DNA of 64,000 nucleotides from Zobellia roscoffensis. GTDB taxonomy: Bacteria; Bacteroidota; Bacteroidia; Flavobacteriales; Flavobacteriaceae. The notes beneath the pieces are model-generated. The model made no database searches, was not told where the DNA came from, and saw only the letters and a program-made list of their open reading frames with translations. The stretch covers positions 2,445,646 through 2,509,645 of the forward strand of contig NZ_JADDXT010000002.1 of the NCBI RefSeq assembly GCF_015330165.1. The letters run 5' to 3'. Below, one piece after another: positions 9,109 through 17,693 of this stretch (positions are counted from its first letter, which is position 1; every line of letters starts with the position of its first letter). Position numbers and translations under genes: made by a program.

Positions 9109-10116
9109 ATGGGTTTATTCGGGAAGAAAGATAAGTTACAGATTATTGCTTTTCAGAGCTATGGTACTGATTCGCATTTTTATGCACGGGGAAGAGCTTT
9201 AGAAGACGAGGAAATAGATTTGTCTAGAAAGGGTTTCATAAATTTAATTTGGAACAGTTATAAGCGATTTGAGACTGACGAAATTAGAAATACTCCGGTT
9301 AGGCTAAAGCTAGGTAACAGTAAGTCGTTTACTGGAAAAACGGATGGTAGGGGGTATTATATTTTTGATGAACCATTGGAAAACCTGAGACAATTGACCA
9401 ATGAAGAAGGTTGGTTGAGCTATGAAATGGCATATGCCAATAGTGATTTAAGACGGGAGGTTTTACATCAGAACCGTTTTCCAGGTGAGCTTTTAATTCC
9501 GTCAGAGAAGGCCCGGTTCGGGGTAATTAGTGATATAGACGATACAATTTTGCATACGGGTGTTGTTTCGTCATTAAAGTGGCGTGTAGTATTTAACACT
9601 CTTTTTAAAAGGGCAAGTAAGCGTACTCCGCTTGAAGGCGCTGCGGAGTTTTATTCTTTATTGCATAGAGGTGGTTCTGGGCAAGAAGCTAATCCTATTT
9701 TTTATGTGAGTCACAGCCCATGGAACCTGTATCGGTATTTAGAGTATTTTCTACAGAAAAATAATTTTCCAAAAGGACCTATTCTACTTCGAAACTTTCC
9801 GCGTTTGGGACTGAGAAAGAAGCAGGGTGAAAAACCTCAAAAACAAAAGGAGATTTTGAACATCCTAAAAACCTATCCAAGTTTAAAATTTATCTTAATT
9901 GGGGATAGTGGTGAGTATGATGCGGATATCTATAAGGAAATTGCAGAACTCTATCCTAATCAAATAAGTGCCATTTATTTGAGGAGTGTGGCTCACAAAA
10001 GAAAAATGGAACGCGTAAGCGGATTGTTTGAAACCTACAAAACTACACCTGTGCTACTCGTGGAAAGTAGTGAGCAGGCTATTGTTCATGCACGTAAAAA
10101 TGGGTTTGTAGTTTAA
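9109..10116 (+). CDS. App1-family (DUF2183) phosphatidate phosphatase-like protein
   Basis: 335 residues with no signal peptide. The core GVISDIDDTILHTGV (138-152) holds the HAD-type DxDxT motif at D142-D144-T146, followed by YVSHSPWNLYRYLEYFL and the late motif LIGDSGEYDADIYKE, as in the yeast App1 phosphatidate phosphatase catalytic domain. An activity on membrane phospholipid intermediates is inferred from that family. The N-terminal 130 residues look like a beta-rich domain. It runs tail to tail with the deoxynucleoside kinase gene, 7 bp apart, with no hairpin between them. Confidence 0.85.
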   Translation: MGLFGKKDKLQIIAFQSYGTDSHFYARGRALEDEEIDLSRKGFINLIWNSYKRFETDEIRNTPVRLKLGNSKSFTGKTDGRGYYIFDEPLENLRQLTNEEGWLSYEMAYANSDLRREVLHQNRFPGELLIPSEKARFGVISDIDDTILHTGVVSSLKWRVVFNTLFKRASKRTPLEGAAEFYSLLHRGGSGQEANPIFYVSHSPWNLYRYLEYFLQKNNFPKGPILLRNFPRLGLRKKQGEKPQKQKEILNILKTYPSLKFILIGDSGEYDADIYKEIAELYPNQISAIYLRSVAHKRKMERVSGLFETYKTTPVLLVESSEQAIVHARKNGFVV

Positions 10117-10123
10117 AGGTTAT

Positions 10124-10738
10124 TTAGAATAAGCCATTAATTTCAGCGTCAATTTTATTAATGATTGTACCTAAATCTTCAGGTTCATCAACAAAATCTA
10201 AGTCGTCTACATCAATTATTAAAAGGTTTCCTTTCGTATACCCATGAATCCAAGCTTCATAACGTTCATTAAGTCGGCTTAGGTAGTCAATGGAAATACT
10301 ATTTTCATATTCCCGTCCCCTTTTATGAATTTGCTTTACCAAATTAGGAATGGAACTACGTAAATAAATAAGTAGATCGGGTGGTTGTACCAAACTCTCC
10401 ATCAACTCAAAAAGGCTCTTGTAATTTTCAAAATCTCTATTGGTCAATAGGCCCATGGCATGTAAATTGGGCGCAAAAATATAGGCATCTTCGTAAATGG
10501 TACGATCCTGTATAATATCCTTGCCGCTTTCCCTAATTTGAAGGATTTGACGAAACCTATGGTTCAAAAAGTATATCTGAAGGTTAAAACTCCAGCGTTC
10601 CATTTGATTGTAGAAATCATCTAAATACGGGTTGTCTACTACATCTTCAAAATTGGCTTCCCAGTTGTAATGTTTTGCTAGTAACCTTGTTAAGGTTGTT
10701 TTTCCTGCACCGATGTTTCCGGCAACTGCTATGTGCAT
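10124..10738 (-). CDS. Deoxynucleoside kinase
   Basis: 204 residues. P-loop GNIGAGKTT at 7-15; catalytic carboxylate region NFEDVVDNPYL (29-39); DRT at 78-80 followed by YEDAYIFA; and an arginine-rich lid (KQIHKRGREYENSI). These are the marks of the dCK/dGK-type family, which phosphorylates deoxynucleosides for salvage. Substrate preference (dA, dG or dC) cannot be read by eye. It appears monocistronic. Confidence 0.88.
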   Translation of the reverse strand: MHIAVAGNIGAGKTTLTRLLAKHYNWEANFEDVVDNPYLDDFYNQMERWSFNLQIYFLNHRFRQILQIRESGKDIIQDRTIYEDAYIFAPNLHAMGLLTNRDFENYKSLFELMESLVQPPDLLIYLRSSIPNLVKQIHKRGREYENSISIDYLSRLNERYEAWIHGYTKGNLLIIDVDDLDFVDEPEDLGTIINKIDAEINGLF

Positions 10739-10936
10739 AGAGCTTTATTAATTAATGGTTGTGTTGTTGTTCCTAGTGGAATTAGAAGGTACAAGATACA
10801 AGATAACTCTAGGAAGTAAAAACATATTTTATTCACAATATAAAAAATGTAAGGTGTTTTAAAAATTTCTTTTACTAGTTGGATTAAACCAAATGATATT
10901 TAAACAGTCTTAAAATCATATTAACTAACTAGCATT

Positions 10937-11782
10937 ATGGAAAATAGATGGTATATAGTATTGGTCTTTGTTTTGTTCTACGGAAGCTTACAAGCTCAAG
11001 ATTTTCAAGGAAAGGCAGTTTACTTTAGTAAGACGCAAGTAGATATGGATTTTGGCAATAGACAAATGCCGGAAGATCGTAAAAAAGAGATAATGGAGCG
11101 TATAAAGAAGGCCAATGAAAAAACCTTTGAACTTAATTTTAACCAAACAGAATCCATTTACGAAGAAGAAGAGCAGTTAGAGCAGCCCGGAGGTAGACAG
11201 GGCGGGCGTGGTCCAAGGTTTGGAGGAATGTCAGGTACAGATGGAGATTTGTACAAGAATATAAAAGACCAGAGGTATTTAGTAAAGAATGAGCTTTTGG
11301 GTAAAATTTTTCTTGTTGATGATGAGTTGGAAAAACTAGACTGGAAACTAGAGAGCGATACCAAGCAAATAGGCAATTATACGGCGTTTAAAGCAACAGC
11401 TACCAAGACAATAAAAAGAACGAATATGAGGGCTATTTTCCGTAGACCTAATAGAGATAATGAAGAGGAGAAAAAAGAAGAGGAATTCACAATAAAAGAA
11501 GTAGAGGTTGTAGCATGGTATACACCAGAAATACCCGTAAATCAAGGTCCGTCTACATATTGGGGGCTTCCAGGATTAATACTTGCTGTTAGTGATGATA
11601 TTACTACAATAGTATGTTCTGAAATTACTTTGAACCCAAATGAAAAAATAGAGATCAAGGCACCTAGCAAGGGTAAAAAAGTGACCCAAGCGGAATATGA
11701 TAAAATCTCGCAAGAAAAAATGAAAGAGATGCGTGAAAATTTCAGAAACCGAGGAGGTCGGGGAGGCGGACGTCCCCAGTAA
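10937..11782 (+). CDS. GLPGLI family secreted protein
   Basis: 281 residues with a signal peptide (1-20, ending LQA before QDFQ). The family-naming motif GLPGLI is present in YWGLPGLILAVSDD near residue 213. Low-complexity Gly/Arg patches occur at about 92-100 and at the C-terminus (NRGGRGGGRPQ). The molecular role of GLPGLI proteins is unknown. They often precede an outer-membrane barrel gene, as here with a 48-bp gap, so joint transcription is likely. Confidence 0.88.
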   Translation: MENRWYIVLVFVLFYGSLQAQDFQGKAVYFSKTQVDMDFGNRQMPEDRKKEIMERIKKANEKTFELNFNQTESIYEEEEQLEQPGGRQGGRGPRFGGMSGTDGDLYKNIKDQRYLVKNELLGKIFLVDDELEKLDWKLESDTKQIGNYTAFKATATKTIKRTNMRAIFRRPNRDNEEEKKEEEFTIKEVEVVAWYTPEIPVNQGPSTYWGLPGLILAVSDDITTIVCSEITLNPNEKIEIKAPSKGKKVTQAEYDKISQEKMKEMRENFRNRGGRGGGRPQ

Positions 11783-11830
11783 TAGTTCTTTCCATAAACA
11801 AGTTACTTTTCACATCTTACAAAAATAATA

Positions 11831-14509
11831 ATGAAGAATCTATTATTTCTTATCACCTTCTTCTTGGTGGTTGCAATGGGCTGGGCCCAAGAAATTTCGC
11901 TAACAGGTACGGTTAAGGACAGTCTGGGTGTAGGTGTGGATATGGCCAATGTTATAGCCATTAATACCGAAACTAAAGGTTTGGAGTCCTATGGAATTAC
12001 GAACCACGCAGGCCTATATAAATTGAAGCTTAAATCTGGATTTCAGTATACGGTAAAGGTAAGTTACTTAGGGTTTAAGACTGAATCTTTCACGTTTACT
12101 GCTACAGATGTTGATGCGGTTAAGGATATTGTAATGCAAGAGCAGGCGGCGCAGTTAGATGAGGTAGAGGTAACCTATGAAATGCCGGTGTCTGTAAAGG
12201 GCGATACTATTGTATATGACACGGACTCCTTTGTTTCCGGTACGGAGAAAAAGTTGAAAGATGTGCTTGAAAACCTACCGGGTATTGAGGTAAATGATGA
12301 TGGGCAGATTGAGGTAGAAGGAAAAACCGTGAGTAAAGTTATGGTTGAGGGTAAAGATTTTTTTGATGGTGATTCTAAATTGGCCGTTGAAAATATCCCT
12401 GCGAATGCGTTGAGTAAAGTTGAAGTGTTACGGAATTTTAATGAGGTCTCACAAATGAAAGGCCTTACAAATGACGATGATAATGTGGCTTTGAACATAA
12501 GGTTAAAAGAAGGGAAAAAGAACTTTTGGTTTGGGGAGATAACGGCAGGGTATGGTCCTGATGATAGGTATTTGGCCCACCCAAAATTGTTTTATTACAG
12601 TCCTAAATACAGCATCAATATTATTACGGATTTAAATAACATTGGCGAGGTGCCGTTTACCCGTAATGATTATAGGAATTTCACGGGAGGTTTTAGAAAT
12701 ATAAATTCTAGAGGAGGCAGTTCCATTGCTACGGGAGCAGATGGTTTAGGCCTTTCTACTACTCAAAATAATAGGGCTAACGATATAGACACCAAGTTTG
12801 CTGCGGTAAATTTTAGCTATGCGCCAACGGATGGACTTGACTTAAGTGGATTTGGTATTTATTCCTATACCGGAACGCTTATGAAATCTGAGCGAAATAC
12901 TGCTTATATAGCTAGTAATGATGTGGAGAATGCTACAACCAATACCGATCAGACGGTTCATCTTGGATTGGCAAAATTGAGTGCCAGATATAAGCCCAAT
13001 GCCAATTTTCAGTTGGACTATGACGGACTTTTAAAACAATCCGATGATAATGAGGGAGTGGATGTACTTTCAATATCCGATATTACGGATGAAATTTCTG
13101 AGGTAAAAGAACAAAAACCTTTATCGGTAAATCAAAATCTTAATATATACTACACCTTAGATGAAAAGAACATTTTTGCTGTAGAGGCGCAACACTTATA
13201 TCAGGATGAAGACCCTTTTTATGAAGCAATTCGTAATGAGTTTGCCTTTGTGGATATTTTTCCGGTAGATGAAAATCAGAGCTTGTATAATTTAAATCAA
13301 TCTAAAAATATAGTTACCAATAAAGTAGATGCTAAGGTTGATTATTATAGGGTGCTGGGTTCTAAAAGCAATATAAATTTTACGTTGGGTACAACGCAAA
13401 GTCATCAGAATTTCAACTCGGATATCTTTCAGGTTTTAGATAATGAAACCACCTTGGATATGATGGGAAGTGATTTTGAAAATGATGTGAATTTCAATGT
13501 CTCCGATCTTTATTTGGGGTTTCATTATAAAGTAATAGCGGGAATTTTTACATTTAATCCTGGGGTTACTCTCCATCAGTATAATGTTAAGAATGAGCAA
13601 TTGGGTAGTGTGGTAGAGGATAACCTTACGTCACTGTTGCCGGACATGTATATAAACGCACAACTTAAAAAATCAGAAAACATACGGTTTAATTATAGGG
13701 TGACACGCTCTTTTACTGATGTCAGTAATTTTGCTCAAGGGTATGTATTGAATAATTATAACTCGCTTTATAATGGGAATAGAGATTTGGAAAGTGCACT
13801 TAATCATAACCTTTCCTTAAATTTCTTTAGCTTCAATATGTTCAATTTTACTAATATTTTTGCGAATGTAGCCTACACCAAACGTATAGACGCACTAAAA
13901 AATAATGCCGATATAATTGGAATCAATAGAGTAAGTACTACGATCAATTCTAATTTTGAAGATGAGTCGTTAACCGCAAACGGAAGGTACGAGCGAACCT
14001 TTGGTAAGATAAAAGCATCTGCACGTGCTAATGTTGGTTGGTCTACAACCAATAACTTAGTAGACGGTCAGCAACGTACTTCTAATTCGTTCACTCAGAA
14101 TTATACGGGCGCATTATCAACTAATTTTAAGAATGCCCCCAACTTGGAACTGGGTTACAGATATACCGTAAATAACTATGAAAACGGAAATTTAGAAACC
14201 ACATATTACACCAGTAGACCGTATGCCCGTTTTGATGCCGCTTTTTTGAAGAACTTTATTTTTACGGTAGATTATGATTATTATAATTATACGGACAAGG
14301 AGAATACAATCGATAATAAGTATAGCTTTCTGGAATCTAACTTAACCTACCAGAAGAAAGATAGTCGCTGGGAATATGGCATAAAAGGAACTAATCTATT
14401 AAATACGACCACATTAAATAGGGATAGTACAAACGATTTGTTTTTTACAACGCAGGCTTATTTTGTACAGCCACGGTATGTACTCTTCTCGGTAAAATAT
14501 GACTTGTAG
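11831..14509 (+). CDS. TonB-dependent-receptor-like outer-membrane beta-barrel protein
   Basis: 892 residues. Signal peptide 1-19 (AMGWAQ). Carboxypeptidase-regulatory-like domain about 22-105 (LTGTVKDSLGVGVDMANVI, SYLGFKTE). Plug-like region about 118-215 (YDTDSFVSGTEKKLKDVLE, LPGIEVNDDGQIEVEGK, IPANALSKVEVL). The remainder is barrel strands ending in FSVKYDL. It belongs to the outer-membrane-barrel receptor subgroup common in Bacteroidota. The cargo is unknown; pairing with GLPGLI is typical. No typical intrinsic terminator was seen downstream. Confidence 0.87.
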   Translation: MKNLLFLITFFLVVAMGWAQEISLTGTVKDSLGVGVDMANVIAINTETKGLESYGITNHAGLYKLKLKSGFQYTVKVSYLGFKTESFTFTATDVDAVKDIVMQEQAAQLDEVEVTYEMPVSVKGDTIVYDTDSFVSGTEKKLKDVLENLPGIEVNDDGQIEVEGKTVSKVMVEGKDFFDGDSKLAVENIPANALSKVEVLRNFNEVSQMKGLTNDDDNVALNIRLKEGKKNFWFGEITAGYGPDDRYLAHPKLFYYSPKYSINIITDLNNIGEVPFTRNDYRNFTGGFRNINSRGGSSIATGADGLGLSTTQNNRANDIDTKFAAVNFSYAPTDGLDLSGFGIYSYTGTLMKSERNTAYIASNDVENATTNTDQTVHLGLAKLSARYKPNANFQLDYDGLLKQSDDNEGVDVLSISDITDEISEVKEQKPLSVNQNLNIYYTLDEKNIFAVEAQHLYQDEDPFYEAIRNEFAFVDIFPVDENQSLYNLNQSKNIVTNKVDAKVDYYRVLGSKSNINFTLGTTQSHQNFNSDIFQVLDNETTLDMMGSDFENDVNFNVSDLYLGFHYKVIAGIFTFNPGVTLHQYNVKNEQLGSVVEDNLTSLLPDMYINAQLKKSENIRFNYRVTRSFTDVSNFAQGYVLNNYNSLYNGNRDLESALNHNLSLNFFSFNMFNFTNIFANVAYTKRIDALKNNADIIGINRVSTTINSNFEDESLTANGRYERTFGKIKASARANVGWSTTNNLVDGQQRTSNSFTQNYTGALSTNFKNAPNLELGYRYTVNNYENGNLETTYYTSRPYARFDAAFLKNFIFTVDYDYYNYTDKENTIDNKYSFLESNLTYQKKDSRWEYGIKGTNLLNTTTLNRDSTNDLFFTTQAYFVQPRYVLFSVKYDL

Positions 14510-14598
14510 CCTGTCTTAAATCTATATGGGTTAAATTAATTTATTCAATTGACTCAATAAATAACACCATATTAAGATAGGGAACTCAACATTTTTTA

Positions 14599-14606
14599 TA
14601 TTTTTG
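14599..14606 (+). promoter_or_regulatory. Putative -7 promoter box of metK
   Basis: TATTTTTG matches TAnnTTTG exactly and would start transcription near 14611, about 13 bases before the SAM-II aptamer. The position supports transcription of the whole riboswitch. Confidence 0.5.
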
Positions 14607-14623
14607 CGTCCTAATTAAAATAA

Positions 14624-14700
14624 AGAGGAGGGATTTGACTGATTGCAACCTCTGTTTTGAGCCAAAAGGCAATAAAAACGAAAAAATGCTAAAGCAGTTG
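14624..14700 (+). promoter_or_regulatory. SAM-II riboswitch (long-loop form) in the metK leader
   Basis: Stem P1 pairs AGAGG (14624-14628) with CCTCT (14649-14653). The conserved core GATTTGACTGATTGCAAC lies inside. The conserved downstream segment AAATGCTAAAGC (14684-14695) follows. The pseudoknot pairs GACTG (14637-14641) with CAGTT (14695-14699). An extra hairpin, GCC-AAAA-GGC (14661-14670), sits in the long linker, as in known long-loop SAM-II variants. SAM binding is expected to reduce metK translation. The class call is by eye from the pseudoknot layout. Confidence 0.88.
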
Positions 14701-14802
14701 ATGTTGAATTATTCACATCATCTTCTTTTCGGCATTCATTCAAATCCTTTTACAAAAAATAAAAGTTTGTTATGCCATATTTATTTACTTCCGAATCCGT
14801 AA
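14686..14802 (+). other. Upstream open reading frame overlapping metK
   Basis: The ATG inside the conserved 3' part of the SAM-II aptamer opens a 38-codon frame (start MLKQLMLNYSHHLLFG) that ends 28 bases inside metK in another frame. It may be accidental, because the ATG belongs to the conserved aptamer core. If translated, it would compete with or couple to metK initiation. Confidence 0.25.
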
Positions 14803-16028
14803 GCGAAGGACACCCAGATAAAGTTGCCGATCAAATTAGTGACGCATTATTAGATAACTTTTTGGCTTTTGACCCAGAAAGTAAAGTTGCTTGTGAAACC
14901 ATGGTGACTACAGGTCAGGTAGTATTGGCTGGTGAGGTCAAGAGTAATACTTATTTAGACGTTCAAACTATTGCTAGAGAGGTCATTAACAAAATTGGTT
15001 ACACAAAAGGTGAATATCAATTTAGTGGAGATTCTTGTGGCGTTATTTCTCTAATTCATGAACAATCCCAAGATATTAGCCAAGGTGTAGACCGTGGTGA
15101 AAAAGAACAGCAAGGTGCCGGTGATCAAGGTATGATGTTCGGTTATGCTACCAAAGAGACTGAAAATTACATGCCATTGGCTTTGGATATATCACATAAA
15201 ATCCTTCAGAATTTGGCCGAGTTGCGCAGGGAAGGTAGAATTATTGATTATCTACGTCCTGATGCCAAATCTCAGGTAACTATAGAATATTCTGACGATA
15301 ATGTGCCTCAGCGAATAGATACGATAGTAATCTCTACACAACATGATGCGTTTAGCAACGATGATGAGGCTATGTTGGCTAAAATCAAAAAGGATTTAGT
15401 TGAGATTTTGATTCCAAGGGTTGTTGAGCAGCTTCCAGAGGTAATACAAGGTCTTTTTGATGATCAGATAAAATATCACATCAACCCAACAGGAAAGTTT
15501 GTAATTGGTGGTCCTCACGGTGATGCAGGTCTTACCGGTAGAAAAATTATTGTTGATACTTATGGAGGGAAAGGAGCTCACGGTGGAGGAGCTTTTAGTG
15601 GTAAAGACCCGAGTAAGGTAGACAGAAGTGCGGCTTACGCTGCACGCCATATTGCAAAGAATTTAGTAGCGGCAGGTGTCGCTGATGAGATTTTAGTGCA
15701 AGTGAGCTACGCTATTGGTGTTGTTGAACCTACCTCTATTTTTGTGGATACCTACGGAACTTCTAATGTAGATTTGACTGACGGTGAAATTGCCATCAAA
15801 ACCAAAGAGCTTTTTGATATGCGCCCACATGCTATTGAAGAGCGATTAAAGTTGCGAAACCCTATTTATTTAGAATCTGCCGCTTATGGCCATATGGGAA
15901 AAGAACCTAAAATAATCAAGAAAGTTTTTGAATCTCCCTACAACGGTCGTATCGAAAAAGAAGTGGAATTATTCACTTGGGAAAAGTTGGATAAGGTAGG
16001 CGAGGTTAAAAAAGCGTTTAATTTGTAA
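14772..16028 (+). CDS. metK: S-adenosylmethionine synthetase
   Basis: 418 residues, normal for Bacteroidota MetK. It makes SAM from methionine and ATP in the cytoplasm. Motifs: SEGHPDKVADQISDAL near the N-terminus (ATP and metal site), GAGDQGMMFGYA near 116-127, and the P-loop-like GGGAFSGKDPSKVDRS near 274. The start MPYLFTSESVSEGHPD is canonical. It is the last step of the pathway the neighbouring genes feed and sits behind a SAM-II riboswitch, giving feedback by its own product. Confidence 0.98.
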   Translation: MPYLFTSESVSEGHPDKVADQISDALLDNFLAFDPESKVACETMVTTGQVVLAGEVKSNTYLDVQTIAREVINKIGYTKGEYQFSGDSCGVISLIHEQSQDISQGVDRGEKEQQGAGDQGMMFGYATKETENYMPLALDISHKILQNLAELRREGRIIDYLRPDAKSQVTIEYSDDNVPQRIDTIVISTQHDAFSNDDEAMLAKIKKDLVEILIPRVVEQLPEVIQGLFDDQIKYHINPTGKFVIGGPHGDAGLTGRKIIVDTYGGKGAHGGGAFSGKDPSKVDRSAAYAARHIAKNLVAAGVADEILVQVSYAIGVVEPTSIFVDTYGTSNVDLTDGEIAIKTKELFDMRPHAIEERLKLRNPIYLESAAYGHMGKEPKIIKKVFESPYNGRIEKEVELFTWEKLDKVGEVKKAFNL

Positions 16029-16042
16029 ATTTTTCAAAAATG

Positions 16043-16075
16043 TTGGTGAATTTAAATTCGCCGACCATATATTTG
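16043..16075 (+). promoter_or_regulatory. Promoter of the metY operon with an internal dyad
   Basis: TTG at 16043-16045, 22-base spacer, TATATTTG at 16068-16075 (exact -7 consensus). A near-perfect inverted repeat (GGTGAATTT / AAATTCGCC, 16045-16062) fills the spacer. The start would be near 16080, leaving about 27 bases before the riboswitch. Confidence 0.6.
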
Positions 16076-16106
16076 TAATTCCAAAAGTTCAAACACGTAT
16101 TGAATA

Positions 16107-16214
16107 GTTATCAAGAAAGGTGGAGGGAATAGACCCTTTGAAACCTTAGCAACCCTTTGCCGCTTGTGCAGAGAAGGTGCTACATTCTATCCCTTTTATA
16201 CAGGGACAGATAAC
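16107..16214 (+). promoter_or_regulatory. SAM-I (S-box) riboswitch of the metY operon
   Basis: P1 stem GTTATC (16107-16112) with GATAAC (16209-16214). Inside are the S-box landmarks: AAGAAAGGTGGAGGGA, then GAAACCTTAGCAACC, and GGTGCTACATTC. The same core recurs at 40105-40207. Its product-sensing role on homocysteine synthesis fits the genes downstream. A hairpin at 16269-16296 may be part of the expression platform. Confidence 0.96.
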
Positions 16215-16268
16215 AAAACAGATTACTCATACTAATCTTATACTTTCTTATAACTTTTTAGATATTAC

Positions 16269-16296
16269 ACCTTGCCATAACATATATGGCTAAGGT
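16269..16296 (+). promoter_or_regulatory. Hairpin between the SAM-I aptamer and metY
   Basis: ACCTTGCCAT (16269-16278) pairs with ATGGC-T-AAGGT (16286-16296) with one bulged T, about 10 bp. It is followed by TGGTCGGGCTTTT, not an immediate T run, so it is a weak terminator at best. Probable expression platform; mechanism uncertain. Confidence 0.5.
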
Positions 16297-16343
16297 TGGT
16301 CGGGCTTTTAATTATTTTAAATAACAATTAAAAATCAGAAATT

Positions 16344-17618
16344 ATGAGTGATCAAAAATTCTCAACCAACGCATTGCATGCCGGACATGACACAACTCAG
16401 ACTGGAGGTACACGTGCCGTGCCCATTTATCAAACTTCTTCGTACGTTTTTAATGATACGGATCATGCGGCAAACTTATTTTCACTTGCTGAACTCGGTT
16501 TTATATACACCCGACTGAACAACCCTACCAATCAAATTCTTCAAGAGCGTTTAGCTGCAGTTGAAGGTGGAGTAGGCGCAGTTGTTTTTGCTTCGGGAAC
16601 TTCGGCTATTTCTACGGGGTTAATGACCCTTTTAAAAGCGGGAGACCATATTGTTGCTTCTAGTAGTTTGTACGGTGGTACCTTCAACTTGTTGAACGTT
16701 ACCCTACCAAGGTTAGGAATCACTACCACTTTTGTTGATGCTTCCGATCCGGAAAGTTTTGGCAAGGCGGTTCGGGACAATACAAGGGCTTTCTTTGTAG
16801 AATCATTGGGCAACCCAAAATTAGATGTACTTGATTTAAAAGCGATTTCAAAACAGGCCAAAGCTGCCCAAGTTCCTTTTATCGTTGATAATACGGTAGC
16901 TTCGCCAGCACTTTTAAACCCTATTGAGCACGGAGCCAACTTGGTTATTCATTCGCTTACTAAATATATTGGTGGTCAAGGTACGTCTTTAGGGGGAGCT
17001 ATCATTGATGCCGGAACTTTTGATTGGACCAACGGAAAATTTCCTGAATTTACTGAGCCTTCCGCAGGCTACCACGGGTTGGTATATAGCGAAGCTTTAG
17101 GAGCCGCTGCTTTTACTTTTAAATTAATTTTAGAAGGATTGCGTGATTTTGGAGGTGCTTTGAGCCCGTTTAATGCTTTTCAAATTATTCAAGGTTTGGA
17201 GACTTTAAATGTTCGTATCAAACAACATAGTGAAAATGCACTGGAACTGGCTACTTGGTTAGAAGGTAGAGATGAAGTGGAGTGGGTAAATTACCCAGGA
17301 CTTAAGAGCAGTAAATACTATGATCTTGCACAAGAATATTTGCCAAAAGGACAAAGTGGATTGGTAACATTTGGAATTAAAGGTGGTTTTGAGGCTGCCA
17401 AGAAATTTACCGATGCTACTAAAGTATTCTCTCTATTGGCCAACATTGGCGATACCAAATCATTGATCATTCACCCAGCTAGTACTACGCACCAACAGTT
17501 AAATGAGGAGCAATTGGCAGGAGCGGGTGTCGGTCAAGACTTAATTCGTTTGTCAGTTGGTCTGGAAGATATTGAAGACTTAAAGGCCGATTTGGAAAAC
17601 GCGTTCGCAGCGCTTTAA
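16344..17618 (+). CDS. metY: O-acetylhomoserine sulfhydrylase
   Basis: 424 residues, a PLP enzyme of the Cys/Met-metabolism family. It joins sulfide to O-acetylhomoserine to give homocysteine. The N-terminus (FSTNALHAGHDTTQTGGTRA), the long spacing before the PLP lysine and the PLP site HSLTKYIGGQG (K207) match the long MetY subtype rather than cystathionine synthase. First gene of the SAM-I-controlled operon; the homoserine acetyltransferase fusion lies 75 bp downstream. The annotated ATG at 16344 begins MSDQKFST. Confidence 0.93.
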   Translation: MSDQKFSTNALHAGHDTTQTGGTRAVPIYQTSSYVFNDTDHAANLFSLAELGFIYTRLNNPTNQILQERLAAVEGGVGAVVFASGTSAISTGLMTLLKAGDHIVASSSLYGGTFNLLNVTLPRLGITTTFVDASDPESFGKAVRDNTRAFFVESLGNPKLDVLDLKAISKQAKAAQVPFIVDNTVASPALLNPIEHGANLVIHSLTKYIGGQGTSLGGAIIDAGTFDWTNGKFPEFTEPSAGYHGLVYSEALGAAAFTFKLILEGLRDFGGALSPFNAFQIIQGLETLNVRIKQHSENALELATWLEGRDEVEWVNYPGLKSSKYYDLAQEYLPKGQSGLVTFGIKGGFEAAKKFTDATKVFSLLANIGDTKSLIIHPASTTHQQLNEEQLAGAGVGQDLIRLSVGLEDIEDLKADLENAFAAL

Positions 17619-17655
17619 TCAATATAAAATTTTCTTTTAGAAATTAATAAGATCT

Positions 17656-17675
17656 GACCCTCTTAACCAAGGGTC
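17656..17675 (+). promoter_or_regulatory. Small hairpin between metY and the MetX fusion gene
   Basis: GACCCT (17656-17661) pairs with AGGGTC (17670-17675), 8-base loop, no T run. It could tune relative expression or RNA stability within the operon; function unknown. Confidence 0.35.
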
Positions 17676-17693
17676 GGGTCTAACATATATCGT

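Noticed and set aside
17656..17675. Terminator between metY and the MetX fusion gene
   Set aside because: The hairpin has only six pairs and no T run, so it is listed as a hairpin of unknown role and not as a terminator.
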